NCBI GenBank assembly: GCA_030248295.1
Contig: JASANH010000499.1
Location: 496,001-560,000, forward strand
Length of the DNA stretch: 64,000 nt
DNA from: Mesodorylaimus sp. YZB2_4
Taxonomy: Eukaryota > Nematoda > Enoplea > Dorylaimida > Dorylaimidae
Direction of reading: 5' to 3'
Position 1 is the stretch's first letter, and each line of letters starts with the position of its first letter. The position numbers and the translations under genes are program-made. The notes under the pieces were generated by a model. It saw only the letters and a program-made list of their open reading frames with translations, ran no database searches and was not told where the DNA came from. Of this stretch, positions 25,561 through 43,985 are shown piece after piece.

Positions 25561-25878
25561 TCATCTTCGTTCCCCTGACCCCTTATCTGGATCGTCTCTT
25601 TCATTTTCTTCATTTTTTGGATCTACTTGCCAATTTTTCAATTTAATCCAAGCGTGAAAATGGCGCACAAAAAAAATTTCACCCTTCATTTTTCTTCTTA
25701 TCAAGTCGTCCCTCATCGACGGAAGTTCGTCTCCAAAATTACGTGCCACCCATTTTTCAACAGGACTATTTGGATAATTCTTTCTGGCAATATCAGCATT
25801 ATTCTGACTTGACGAGAATAGCCATGAACATGCGGATGGGAAAAGGACGAGCAGAAAAACTGCCCAAAGGCGGCCCAT
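25561..25878 (-). CDS. Small secreted protein, unknown
   Basis: An open frame of 105 aa from ATG at 25878. It starts with a clear signal peptide (MGRLWAVFLLVLFPSACS), followed by a charged, cysteine-free mature part (NYPNSPVEKWVARNFGDELP, MRDDLIRRKMKGEIFF, FHAWIKLKNW) and a very acidic end. A second frame continues past its stop (GNEDESDRMVYEIYQSRKG...RFDFVKPSNIRLN, to 25416), so an unseen intron might extend the protein. No family was recognised. The signal peptide is the main support. Confidence 0.45.
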   Translation of the reverse strand: MGRLWAVFLLVLFPSACSWLFSSSQNNADIARKNYPNSPVEKWVARNFGDELPSMRDDLIRRKMKGEIFFVRHFHAWIKLKNWQVDPKNEENERDDPDKGSGERR

Positions 25879-27815
25879 GTTACTATAAAAAGGCACGAAA
25901 AGACAATGAGCTACTTGAAATGATATTGCTTGGTGCTTGTCCCAAGATTGCCTCCGATGGATTAGGCGTCATTCTTATCAGCAAATGCCTGTGATGCCTA
26001 ATCTGTTGACAGCACGTTCCTAAAGCTAGCTGTCCTCTTGGGTAAACACTATTTCTTGAAAACAGCCGATTGTGAGAAAAAACTAAACCTAGCCTTTGCT
26101 AGTCAAGTGCTACTTAACCAAGCCTCATGAGCGCAGCGCATGTATCTGACTCACACTCACCGTCACACGCTGCAAGTGCGGCTAGTAGTGTCCATTCTGC
26201 GCGGGAAATTCAAACCTTGTGAGTTGCTCTTTTGAGTTTGCGCGGTTTTGCGTTAGAAGGCGTGGAGAAACTTGAATGCTTGGAAACTTCGGGCCATCAT
26301 GAGCGTATGCAACAAAAAAAAAACAAAATCTTGCACAATGAATTTTTATGTCTAGCCACATGCACTGCAAAAACCGATAGTCCTGATCTGGATAAGCATA
26401 TCGAAGATTGATAGAAAAGCGACGACAGAAATTGATAAAAGCGACCCCGCAATAAAACCAGCATCTTTTTCATATTGGGGAAGGCAGAGTCGTATAATTG
26501 ATTTCATATGAGCACGTTTGAGATGACATCATAGTGCTGGCATCGAGTCCATCACAGAGGTCAAACAGAGTATGTTGGTCCAACGTTAACATTGTGATAT
26601 ATGTCCTCGTGGGCTGGGGCAACCACGGATTCAATCACCTCCAGAAAATTTGCGAGCAAGCTCAAATATTTTTGCCGACCAGGATCATCAGCACGATGCA
26701 TATGAATGGTTATGAACGGCACATGTGCGAAGATGGCAACCTGACTTACCTGATTACTTGTGGAGTAAGCGCAAGAAAATCAGGACATAAATTCATGAGG
26801 GATAAACAAAGAAAAAATAACTTCCACGATCTTTGACAGACGCACTCTTTCCCGCTCCCTTATTCTACCAAACTCTTATGAATCGTTGAGCTCGCCATAT
26901 TCTGAACTGATATCCCAAACTCGTGTATAATTAGCCCAGGCGTAAATATAACGCATAAATATAGTTTCTCTCCAATCCTTGTTGATTCGTCTGTAATAAA
27001 TGATAGTAATTTCTGAATGAAATTTTGAGTCAGCCATTTCACTCTTGGATGATCTGAATATTGAATTTTTGCAACGCCATTGTAATATCGATCATGCGAG
27101 AAACGCTACGCAGACACTGAGTAAAAGCAAGCAAGAAAAAGAATGATTTCACGCAGAAATTTCATCGATCCGCTTCACTTTTTGAGAACTGTGAGAGCAG
27201 TGAAAGTGTTTTAACATGTACTCTGCATGGAACGGTGACCACACCCACCTCACTATCAACATGCATGCGTGAGTTTGGTACACCGCGGCAGAAGGCTCTT
27301 TTATTGGTCAGGATATAGTCACTCTCAACAAGCACCTCATGCTGATGGAGTGGGTCAAATACCGTCACCTGTCTTTCACGTGAATATCCAGTTTTTATTG
27401 GTGTCAGCAGATGATTCCAATTTTATTATTCGACGCCTACGTTTCGTCCTTCGCTCAAACAACATCAAGAAAGGACGATATTCTGGCTGGATAGATCATG
27501 AGATCATTAGTATCGCTTGTGCCAGCTCCACAAGCATACAGGTACAAACCAGTGCACGGTGCTTTTTCGTGATAGCGCTAATAACACTTTATTAGCAAAT
27601 AAAAGTTTACTCACTCAAGGCCATGTAATAAAACTATTTTAGCTTTATTTTACAATGCAAGGCGGGAAGTACAGCTTCAGACAACCAAGTCTTGGCTCAG
27701 CCATTTTGTCCGACAGGGACGTGCAGTTGTCAATTACCATACTTGGCTCACTCAGGGCACGTTTCCCTGCTCCACAGCTACTTTCCTGAAAAGTTATAGA
27801 AAGTCCAGCCCCAGA
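25879..27815. other. Intergenic, no gene recognised
   Basis: A plus-strand frame at 26610-26770 (VGWGNHGFNHLQKICEQ...) ends at a donor-like GGAGTAAGC and could be an orphan exon, but neither a partner exon nor a domain was found. Confidence 0.35.
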
Positions 27816-30495
27816 ATGAAGCCAATAGGCTTTCGTCATTTCATAACCGTCTTAATCCTAGCAGGTCTGATAATAAGTTATATGCTACGGGTGAACTTGA
27901 GCGTGGCAATATTGGCTATGGTGAACAGTACTGCACTGGCTGAGCTGGAAAAGCAGACGCAATCGTTCTCAAACGGTCAGTCGTGGACAAACGGCTCCAA
28001 ATACGGCTTTTACTCAGATTCGTGCTCTGCTAATTCAAGCAGCAAAGCTATAATTCAAGTGATTCTATAATTTTGCCTCGACTTGTCAGTTTGGAACAAA
28101 AAATACTTTTCAGACTCAAGATGGTCAGTTTTTGTGGGATGCAAAAACGCGGGGAATAATTTTAGGCTCATTTTTTTATGGTTTTGTTGCGACAGAACTC
28201 CCGGGAGGTTGGTTGGCATATAAATTTGGAGGTAAGCGTGAGCTTGATTCGCTCCATGGCACTACCGGGCCGTGGTAGCAAATAGCAGACGTGAACTATA
28301 GTCTCAAGAGAAAGCACTGTCCTTGTTTTTGTTTCAGGAAAATGGATTTTCGCGATCGGAATGCTTTGGACATCCATTTTCACATTACTGACACCACTCA
28401 CTGTCCATTTGGACTTGCCTTTATTGATAGCGGTCAGAGTATTGGAAGGATTCGGAGAGGTAACAAGCCCATACAGTAAACCAAAACATCTCCCAAAACA
28501 CATTCTTAGTCAAAACTAAACGCCTTTAGCAGGAGTCGAACCCAAGTTGTAACATTTTCAGGGGGCCGCTTTCCCGTGTGTCCCCAGTATGCTAGCAATG
28601 TGGTAAGCCAGTTTTAAAAGTGCGTCTTCACTAGTAAACGTTTGCTGTTCCAGGGCTCCACCAGCTGAGCGATCGCGACTGAACATGATCACACTTGCTG
28701 GTAACAAATTCATCGTTTCTTGTTAGATTGTCCGGTTTGTACGCCATATTTCAAAGGGCTTTTTCATTTTCAGGGACAGGAATAGGGGCAATGATCGGTT
28801 TTCCGTTTTCTGCCGCCCTCTGCAACACTGATATGGGCTGGCCCCTTTTATTTTACGTTTTTGGTAGCAAAATCTTATGGACTGCCTGGTGGCATATTTT
28901 AAAGCTGCAGTATGACTTTAGGTATCATTGGCATTGGATGGTGTATTGTTTGGACAATATTCGCCAGCAGCAGTCCATCAACGAGCTATTGGATTAGTGT
29001 GCAGGAGAGAAAATACATAGAGGACTCGCTTGCTGGAATATCATCAAAAAAGGTGAGAGATAAAAGGAAACGGGCATCGTCTGATTTTACTGGAGTAGCA
29101 TGCTCCTTTGATCACTAAAGGAAGAAAATTCTTGCTGTTCTGTGCCCTGGCTAGCCATTATTAAAACTCCTGCGATTTGGGCCGTATTAATAAGCCACAT
29201 TTCATTCACTTGGGGCACGTACACCGTGATCACACTTCTGCCATCATTCTTCAAGCAGGTCTTAAATCTAGATCTGTCATCAGTAAGCATCAGATGATTT
29301 TATCTAATAGAAACTTTATGAAGGTCGCTTTTCAGAACGGCCTCAACTCGTCACTTCCTTACATTTGCTACATGATAGTTGCCTTTGCCGCTGGCCCCAT
29401 CTCCGATTACCTGATATTGAATCGCATTCTATCACCCACCGTTGTTCGAAAAATTATGGACGGGATGGGTAATTTGGATAATTTCGGCCTGGTGCCCAAC
29501 TCAGGGACTTTGTTTCAGGTCATGTCCTGCCTGGTATATTCTTGCTGTTGACCACTGTTATCGGATGCAATGTTCCGGTGGCAGTGCTGCTCATGTGCTT
29601 AGCCGTTGGATCGCAAGCTTTTGTGGGGGCTGGAGAGATATCCAGCATTTTGGATGTTTCTGGTCGATTCGCAGGTACGCGACTCACCCTAATTCAATGC
29701 AATTTCAATTTTTTCAACTGGTATCACTTTCAGGCCTAATCTACGGGTTCATCAATACCATGGGTGCTATGTGTGGCGTAGTGGCGCCGTATGTTGCTGG
29801 TGTGATCACCCAGAATGATGTAAGATAACCCCTTCTTGCCTTCTATCAGAGTACAGCACTGTACCTGCAATGACCACAGCAACGGCCAGCATTCGATAGC
29901 ACAGCTTACATTACCGGTCTGTAGTCTGTGTCCTGCCTGGTAGCCTGTTTCTCCAAATCATGCACCAAAATACATTCTGAAACGTATACAAAAGCAAGCT
30001 TCGGGGATTCGAGATTCTGGGTTTTTGCACTTTCGCCATGAGCCTCTTCCCAAGTATTCCATATTTGACATCCATACACACCCGTAGTACAGGCTCGACT
30101 TAAAGTATGTACTGACTTCGTGATATTTTTATCAGTTTTGATTAATCCTTTAATCTGTCTGTGTCTGTGCAGTCCTTTAGTGGAGATTGCATAGAGTATG
30201 CTTTTCACCCCAAAAAGAGAGTGAACACCCCAAAAAGAGAGTGAAAAAAGAGGTGATTTTCTGCAACTGTCTGATTTTTCAACGCAGATTTATATTTTAC
30301 TTATAGCCCACTATAACTGGATGGAGATCAGTTTTTGGAATTGCTGCTGGCTTATACTTCATAGCGTCGCTAATTTTTACCATATTTGGGAGTGGTGAAA
30401 CTGCTGAATGGGCTCGCGCTGATCAGGCTCCAAAACCTGATGCCTATAATTGTGAAGCCGAGGCAACTGACGAAAAGAAATCGAGAAAATTTTAG
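27816..30495 (+). CDS. SLC17-like MFS anion/solute transporter
   Basis: Twelve exons: 27816-28058, 28114-28231, 28338-28459, 28562-28602, 28654-28700, 28774-28863, 28922-29052, 29121-29282, 29336-29468, 29519-29674, 29734-29819, 30307-30495. All are GT-AG with matching phases; 505 aa, the usual SLC17 length. It starts MKPIGFRHFITVLILAGL, with a first TM and R-V-N-L-S-V-A motif, a glycosylatable loop (NSTALAEL...NGSKYG), the family segment TELPGGWLAYKFGGKW, VRVLEGFGEGAAFPCVPSML, WAPPAERSRL and SHISFTWGTYTVITLLPSF. The last TM (VFGIAAGLYFIASLIFTIFG) is followed by GSGETAEWA and an acidic tail. SLC17 members move phosphate, sialic acid, glutamate or other organic anions using Na+ or H+; the substrate cannot be fixed here. 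The intron 29469-29518 is only 50 nt. Confidence 0.9.
30206..30245. repeat. Perfect 20-bp tandem duplication in the last SLC17 intron
   Basis: The unit caccccaaaaagagagtgaa occurs twice head to tail. Confidence 0.9.
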
Positions 30496-30588
30496 CTATT
30501 TGATCTTGTAGAAGAACGATTCGATGTATTAAACGCGTGATCGCTAAAATTTCTGTCGAAGTTTCTTTTAATGACGACGTATAGTTTT

Positions 30589-30594
30589 AATAAA
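30589..30594 (+). terminator. Polyadenylation signal AATAAA
   Basis: Lies 93 nt past the SLC17 stop. Confidence 0.55.
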
Positions 30595-30599
30595 AACAT

Positions 30600-31177
30600 G
30601 ACAATAAGCAATTAATTAATAAACGAGCGGGGAGAAAAACTGTAAATTTATGTGTTACCTATTTGATAATCCGTCTTCGATAAGCAAGGACTATTTTCAG
30701 TATTCTACTGACAAAATATGAAACTGACCTTCCAGAGTATTTCGTACACGCAAATGCTAATTTACTTTCCACTCGAACAGTCTTCCGGGGGGTAGTGCGA
30801 CAGTATTTGGTAGCCAAGCCCATGGAAAGCCTGCCATGATGTTTTTGATGGGGGAAAAAGTGGTTTTACTATCTGTTTTCTTTAGGAATGCGCTATGCGG
30901 AATATGAAGGCCGAGTATATTCAGGAAACAGGTTATAGGTATTCAAAATTTTAGTCCTTAAGTTAAACTTGCATTCCGAAATTTTGCAGCACAGTTTTAT
31001 TTCATCCCTAGAAAATTGGGCCCATAATAACGGTTAAAAAGTCACCACATTGGGCACATTACTTAAAAACGTGCAATCTGGCAGATATGGCCCGCCCTCC
31101 CCTACCTCTGGTTTGTTGGTTCATGGGCCGCATTGACCGATTATAATATAGCAAAGGGCACTGTGTCCAAGTCTGGC
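30600..31177. other. Spacer between SLC17 gene and its decayed copy
   Basis: No exon recognised. Confidence 0.4.
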
Positions 31178-31550
31178 TCGAAAAAATTATGGATGGCTTA
31201 GGTAACCTGGTGTAAGCAGATTCGTTTGCATAAATTATCATCCTCTCTATCTTCCAGGCCATGTCGTGCCAAGCGCTTTCTGTTACACCACACTCATGGG
31301 AAGTGGGTGCAGCTGTGTTGCTGTGGGATCGGAAGGGCTCATCGCGGCTGACTCCATCACAAATTCATCGGACGTAGCTGGTCTTTGCGCGTGTGAGGAA
31401 TCGACAATAATTAATTTTTCTATTTGACTGATGTTGTTTGGGCTTTTTTAGCTATTATCTACGGAATCTACAGTTCATTATGTAGGTGCTCTGTGCGGTG
31501 TTAGCACCGTATGTGAGTGGCTGGTGTGGTAATCAATATGATGTAAGAAT
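31178..31550 (+). pseudogene. Decayed tandem copy of SLC17 exons 9-11
   Basis: 31180-31211 (aaaattatggatggcttaggtaacctgg) matches the exon 9/intron junction at 29450-29478. 31258-31275 (GCCATGTCGTGCC) matches the start of exon 10 at 29519. 31449-31546 (ctattatctacggaatct ... gtgctctgtgcggtgttagc ... gatgtaag) matches exon 11 at 29736-29823. Stops and length changes interrupt the frame (tgtag at 31482, tggtaatc at 31530). It is a tandem duplicate that lost function. Confidence 0.7.
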
Positions 31551-32184
31551 GTCACGTCCTACAACTGTGCAGTTTTGCTTAGAGTTACAATATGATTGGC
31601 GCATGGAGTCACAAGGTCTTGTGATATTACAAAATATGTACTGTTACCAGGTGGCGAATGATTTTGCAAAAACGGCCCGATTTTATTTTTTGGCAACAAT
31701 CGATTTATGTGTTTGCCACTGGCGAGACTGCAAAATGAGCAAAAGGGAAAGACATGGCAAAGAAACTCATCATCAGGGTTCTTATGGCCGGTGGATAAAA
31801 AACCGTTCGCGGGCAGCTTAGAGTAGCATCAAGCTATGCTATCCTGTTGTTTGTATGAGGACATTGTTTTGTCAATTTTTTACCACCTGGCCGCCTGCAA
31901 ACACGAGCCTTTGTTCTTGTAGGTTTGTTAGCTGCTGCAGACCAGAGTCTAAAAAACAGAGCCTTAGGCAGTCGCATGAAGAAAGATCATAGTTCATGCA
32001 GGTGTCACACTGTTTCTGTTCAATATTACACAAGCTCAACGGATTCCATAGAAGGAAACGGCAATATCAAAAAAGAAAGGTTGTACTTTCATAAGAAAGC
32101 GAGTCATAGAAATGGTGCCAGTGTGCAAGAAATGCCAGCGCAAAGGTGTTGGTTGTCACACTCATGATCACAGTACGCAACATA
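31551..32184. other. Intergenic, no gene recognised
   Basis: Only short ORFs are present. Confidence 0.4.
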
Positions 32185-39215
<7,031 letters not shown>

Positions 39216-39571
39216 CTTGACCTCGACAATGAGGCTACGGAGTCTTTGTCGATTGATAAACTGCGTCTTCGATCCACATACGTTCCAGTAGGCGAGTTTT
39301 CGTTGTCGGTCATAGTCCCAGTTGTTGTCATGTTTTCCAGCGAGGTCAGGTGATATGCTGGTCTTTGTATGCCGTGCCCGATGGCCATCAGCACACATTT
39401 ATTGGCCGCACTCACCGTCGGTAGCATGGACGGAGGAAAGTGGATGAAGTGACGATCCGAGTCATGACTGACTTTCTCCCTGCTCATATTCAGTGCAGTG
39501 ACTGACTCGAACGAGGATGAGGAGGATGACGTGTCTCCTTGACTATTCATCCTCTTGCTTTTATAAGGCAT
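39216..39571 (-). CDS. Ser-rich, basic hypothetical protein, first exon (partial)
   Basis: From ATG at 39571 the frame runs 118 codons to a good donor AAG|GTAAGC at 39216/39215. The protein is MPYKSKRMNSQGD, a run of serines, FESVTALN, MSREKVSHDSDRHF..., and it ends RRRSLSIDKDSVASLSRSR, with consensus-like basic phosphorylation motifs. An internal donor (ACG|GTGAGT at about 39416) suggests the exon may instead end after SMLPT. A second, inverted copy of the MSREKVSHDSDRH segment is at 41711-41953. Downstream exons were not found. No family recognised. Confidence 0.4.
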
Positions 39572-41415
39572 CTTTGATGAATCACTGGATATTCAGTAGC
39601 TAAAAGGTAAAAACATTTTGGCTAACAGCTAAAAGATTGAAAACGTGTCCCAATGGACGCAGTTAGCTAATGCAATAACAAGGGAGTGTTTTCCAGCAAA
39701 CATCTAAGCGAATCCTTCATTTCTAGAGCCCCGGCAAACATTCTTATTGTAAGGCTAAATCGTGAAAGGGAATCGAGTCAATTAGCTCTAGTAAAGTGGA
39801 CACCAGCCAGTCGCTAAGGCCAATACCCAAAGCAAACGATGCGAGACGAGACGATTTGGGAATCAGACGCGGCGTTGGGTACCTGTCACCAAAATCGTCC
39901 AGGTGCAATAAACAATTTCCCCATGTCAGCTAATTTTGAGTGGAGGCAGCGCGAAATAAGAAACAGTAATTCCAAGGTCAGGTACTCGCACGTGCTTCAT
40001 TAGGTAAGGGCAGGGAGCGAGTAATTTGCACGCGATAGCGCAGTGTTTGACTCCGTGCCTGGTAGAATGACTGATAGTGAGGGTGGTGTCAGCGAGCACC
40101 GAAAACAGTCGGTGGGGGAGCAGCTTGCGAAAAAGACAAAAAATCAACTGATACCTTGCCATATGATTCATGAAAACAAACTTGCCATCATATCAAAGCC
40201 GTTCTAACATTATGAGTAAGAAAATGTTGCTGTAGTAACCACAAATCAGCTGATTGAACAGCCACTATGGCACCTGCTGAACAAAATAGGAGAGACCTGC
40301 TTGCCTGATAATATTCCTGCTTCAACATCAAAACATACGCTTCTGTCAGCTTCCCTGCAGCTGGCGCTCGTTCATCATTCCTGGTTATCTGACCGTGGGA
40401 AATAGGCATAAAAAACTTAAGGATTGCAACGCGAGGTATTTCATTAGCTTGATGAAAACAGCTTTGAAACTAATTTATGACCGTGGCACCATTGATTACC
40501 CAATCTAGCTGGCAACACAAGCAAACAATCAATTTAAGCACTCGCAGCTCTGCAGTCGAGACATCTCTCTCTGGCCATCCCCATTTCCGGCTGTCTAGAC
40601 ACCATATTGACAAAATGTTTTCGAGATGCGTCCATGATTATTTATACCCGCTCACCTGACCGTATTTGTCGTAGCGCGTGAGATTTCGACAAGCGCCAGT
40701 GATCAAATTGAAGTCTAGCTAAGCCTCAAACAGCAAGTAGCAAGGGACAGGGTGCGAGCGGGATTTGGAGGGTTTCTCGAGTCGACGATGCAAAATAGGA
40801 ATAGGCGAATGGACGAACGAGACGCGAGCATTTATTAGCACCGGATTAGGTTATTTATCAGTCGGAGCCAGACAGCGCGTGAACTCGTTTGTTATGTCGC
40901 CTGTCGTGCCATCCATACTCGTGCTTGATTCCGAGTATGATTGGGAACGAGCTTGCACGAAATCATGAAATATGCAGCGCAGCCAAACATTGGTTATTCG
41001 ATAGCCGGAGAGGCCAATGCCGAATTCTTGCGCCACGTGCCTATCACCAAAAGTGACGCACATGACTCGGTGCCTTCCGCCGAATGAAACCAACAAGCGC
41101 TGATGGAGGGTATAAAACCCTCTTAAGCAGTGCCGTGTTTCTCTTTTACAAAGGCCGTTGTCATGGCGCGTAGTTACTCATCCGTCCTGTGACTCGCTCC
41201 CGGGTACACAAACGATTGTAAATATGTGCACGTGCAATTAAGCGACTAAAGAATGGAAAACTTCGTTTTGGCCAAGAAAGGATTTTTCCTGTTTCCAAAA
41301 TTTTTTTTCAGTATGTGTACAACGTATAATTATTCATTACATAGTACTGTAATATTATCCGCATGGCTTTTTGGGTGAGTCGACAAGTACTGTAAATGAG
41401 GCATTAAGCCCAAAA
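39572..41415. other. Intergenic, no gene recognised
   Basis: Contains a symmetrical TATA-like motif (gagggtataaaaccctc, 41105-41121) with no convincing gene directly downstream. Confidence 0.35.
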
Positions 41416-41532
41416 TATAGTTCAATGCGTCAAATAAGCGTGCGATGCGACACTTTTGGGTCAACTGACAATGTAAGCAGGTGCCAAAAACGTCGCATCG
41501 CAAGCTTATTTGACGCACCGCATCGAACTATA
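41416..41532. repeat. Long near-perfect hairpin (inverted repeat)
   Basis: Arm 41416-41459 (tatagttcaatgcgtcaaat... gatgcgacacttttgg) pairs with 41484-41532. Only a 5-nt bulge (GGTGC) and a few mismatches break the pairing, with a 24-nt loop. Weaker pairing continues outward for about 15 nt. Could be a small fold-back element or a small-RNA precursor. Confidence 0.7.
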
Positions 41533-41710
41533 CTTCCAGCTTTAGTTTTCTGGCCAATCGCAGGCATGTTTGGCGAATCGCATTTAACTTTTACGACCAC
41601 GAGCATTGGAGCATGAGTGCATACAGTACGCCAAAAAATGGCCTGGATTGTTCCATCTAATCCTAAAAACCGCATAAAAGCTGACTACAAATGATTTTAC
41701 TCGATGTTCA

Positions 41711-41953
41711 CCTGTCAAGCTAACCCAGTCTCCCTCCTCATCCTCGTTCGAGTCGGTCGCTGCACTGAATATGAGCAGGGAAAAAGTCAGTCATGACTCG
41801 GATCGTCACTTAATCAACTCTGCTCTGTCCATGCCGCAAAAGCGGACTGACAGCGAGGTAGCCAGCATCTTTGCTGGTTTGCCAATCAAGGAGCAGCGGT
41901 TCAAAAATCGATTCCTGGACAAGAATTTTATGATTGATGTCCTTCACGACTAG
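41711..41953 (+). pseudogene. Inverted partial copy of the exon at 39216-39571
   Basis: The frame reads SPSSSSFESVAALN, MSREKVSHDSDRH, then LINSALSMPQKRTDSEVASI and FAGLPIKEQRFKNRFLDKNF before a stop at 41951. The first part matches the minus-strand exon at 39.4-39.55 kb almost exactly; the second part is new and looks protein-like (conserved hydrophobic and basic pattern). The sequence is cut at about 41957 by a CCCGA-rich repeat, which may have truncated it. Confidence 0.5.
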
Positions 41954-41956
41954 ACA

Positions 41957-43065
41957 CCGGAACAGGTCGGGTTCAACCCGACGACCCGACCCGACCCGAA
42001 AGTCCCTGACCCGAAATTTCGGGTCGGGTTGACCCGAATTCGGTATAAGTAGTTGAAGTTGCTCGCGATAAAAACCATTCACAAATGCTCAGAACGTGGT
42101 GGCGTTGGTGTAAAGGTGACAGTGAGAAAATATGAGATGGAGACATCTAACGCACGCGAATTTTCATCTTTTGTTATTCCCTAGTTATCCTTAGTAAATG
42201 CAATAACGTTCCTTCATATTTCCCACAATAGTGGTCAAATAATTTTTTAAAAACCTCAGATCTAAAAGCGACTATGGTCTGTCCACTGGAGACAAGATTT
42301 AACCAATCCGAATAATAGGCGTGAAAAATAGAGACAACTCTGTCATAACTTTCGGAGTCTGAGACAGCTTATCCTTGGTTAAACAAAGAAATACCTAAAT
42401 ATATACGAGCCCCAGGCTAGAGTTGCATCTAGTCTTCACAAAAGATATTGCTTACAAAGTCATATTGTGCTGGACACTAGCTCCTGTCAGAACCTCCACT
42501 ACTGATGGAGGGATGTGAGGGTACCTATCACTTCTGAACACAGCAAACTGTTCTGCAATGCTAACATGGATGGTGGTCAAGGGGGGTATTATTGGTACAT
42601 ATTTGGTGTTTGGGTACAGACTATACTGCTCTTCCAGCCAGGTATACCCAGGAAGTTATGTCATATTCAGGAATCAAATGTGATTGTAGATACCCCTACG
42701 ACCTGCTAAAATAAAAGTTATCAATTCCTTCTTATGTTAGAGTATGGCCAGTCCCACCCATTCATCAGAGTTGAAAAGAATGTTCATGAGAACTTCCACA
42801 TATGGACCCTTCCCTTTGCAGAAATTACTCAGAAAAATTGGTCATTCTCACAGCTTACAATTCGTCTGACATTCTTGGAAGTAACGCAGAATGAGAACGT
42901 GGAATGAAAGACTTTGTGCATGCATTCATGAAGCATATACTGCAAATCCTGGAGTCGAACAAGTATGAAAAGGTTTCTGTAGTTGCTAATGGTAGTAACT
43001 TGCAAAATTTCTGTATTTTGACCCGTTTGACCCGATCTTTCAAAAAAGTGACCCGGTTAAGTCGG
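41957..43065. mobile_element. Possible DNA element with CCCGA-rich ends
   Basis: The left end (41960-42040) is a dense set of GGGTCGGGTT/AACCCGAC/GACCCG words in both orientations. The right end (43018-43065) again has GACCCG words (ttgacccgtttgacccgatc, gtgacccgg). The interior has no intact transposase. The ends recall hAT-type non-autonomous elements, but no target duplication could be defined. Confidence 0.3.
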
Positions 43066-43069
43066 TAAA

Positions 43070-43600
43070 GTCAATGCGCAGTGTGTCGCGGTGCCCCCAA
43101 TATAAGTAAAAACATAATCCGGTGCAAGATGCTTGGCAGCTTATTGGAAAGCTTCCATAACCTTTTCGAAAACAGGGGATTACTGTAAATCCTCGCAGCC
43201 AGGAGGTCTCTCCAGAAGGCCTTGCTTTGATCAACAGAACGAGCAAGTTTTAGCGAGTGTGTGCATAGAGAAAAAGTGAGTAGCAAAATGTTTGGAAACG
43301 TTGATGTGTTGGTTTTGACCTGATCAAAAAACTTATTTGTGGCAACTCGATTGCAAGAATAAAATGCAAACAGGTGGATCGATGAAACTTCTCAGGCGTG
43401 CGTGCCTAAAAATCCTGATGCACCAGCAAATAATTAAAACAATGCGAACAGAAGGGTTACGCGCGGGTGTTTTTAGATGCTGCCTCATGACTTTCAGTGC
43501 AGATCGTGTCAGCAACAGCATCGAAACAAAAACGTCGCATGAGTGCAGACACATTCGTCCCCTTTCTCCAACTTGACCTATATGCTCATGCTATACCACA
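43070..43600 (+). repeat. Segmental duplication, copy A (pairs with 46704-47300)
   Basis: Colinear words with 46704-47300: tgcgcagtgtgtcgcgg, ttttcgaaaacaggg, acagaacgagcaag, aaaaagtgagta, aataaaatgca, and atgaaacttctcag. Diverged with indels. It is followed by a SINE in this copy. Confidence 0.75.
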
Positions 43601-43614
43601 TAAGCCACATGTAC

Positions 43615-43776
43615 TGCCTACTCGTTTGGCTTCTGTCTCTCCAATCGGAGCGCCTCGACGGTACCTGGTAAGTCACCCATAGCCTGGCGTGCACCAGGGA
43701 TTGAACCCGGGACGAGCACTCGCTACCAAGCAATACGGAGAGACGAATGCCGAACCACTGCACCGCAGCCGACCGC
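43615..43776 (-). mobile_element. SINE copy with intact tRNA-like head (minus strand)
   Basis: On the minus strand from about 43776: GCTGCGGTGCAGTGGTTCGG (box A TGCAGTGG), then CCGGGTTCAATCCCTGG (box B), then GCACGCCAGG and GGGTGACTTACC and TTGGAGAGACAGAAGCCAAA. It matches the head and proximal body of the copy at 47585. The distal body is missing. Confidence 0.8.
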
Positions 43777-43844
43777 ACTTCATTGTAGAGACTCGACTGG
43801 CAATCGATACTCTGCACGAAGGCGACAGTTTGTGAGCGTCATCG

Positions 43845-43985
43845 GTCAGGATGACGTTTCAGCCATGCACTAGGTCGGAAGACTTGGAAGGCTGACCTGG
43901 GTTTCCGGCGAGGTGCAACAGCTCCACCAGTCGTTCCCTTCAGTAACACGGACCCAGTCGCATTGCATCATCGTAGATGTGTAAG
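43845..43985. repeat. Dispersed repeat related to 7371-7480
   Basis: gtttcagcc-(a/g)-ca-actaggtcggaagac and the following cag-ctccacc words are shared with 7371-7455. Confidence 0.55.

Noticed and set aside
41105..41121. Strong TATA-like palindrome gagggtataaaaccctc
   Set aside because: The only ATG just downstream (41163) opens nine codons; no gene could be tied to it.
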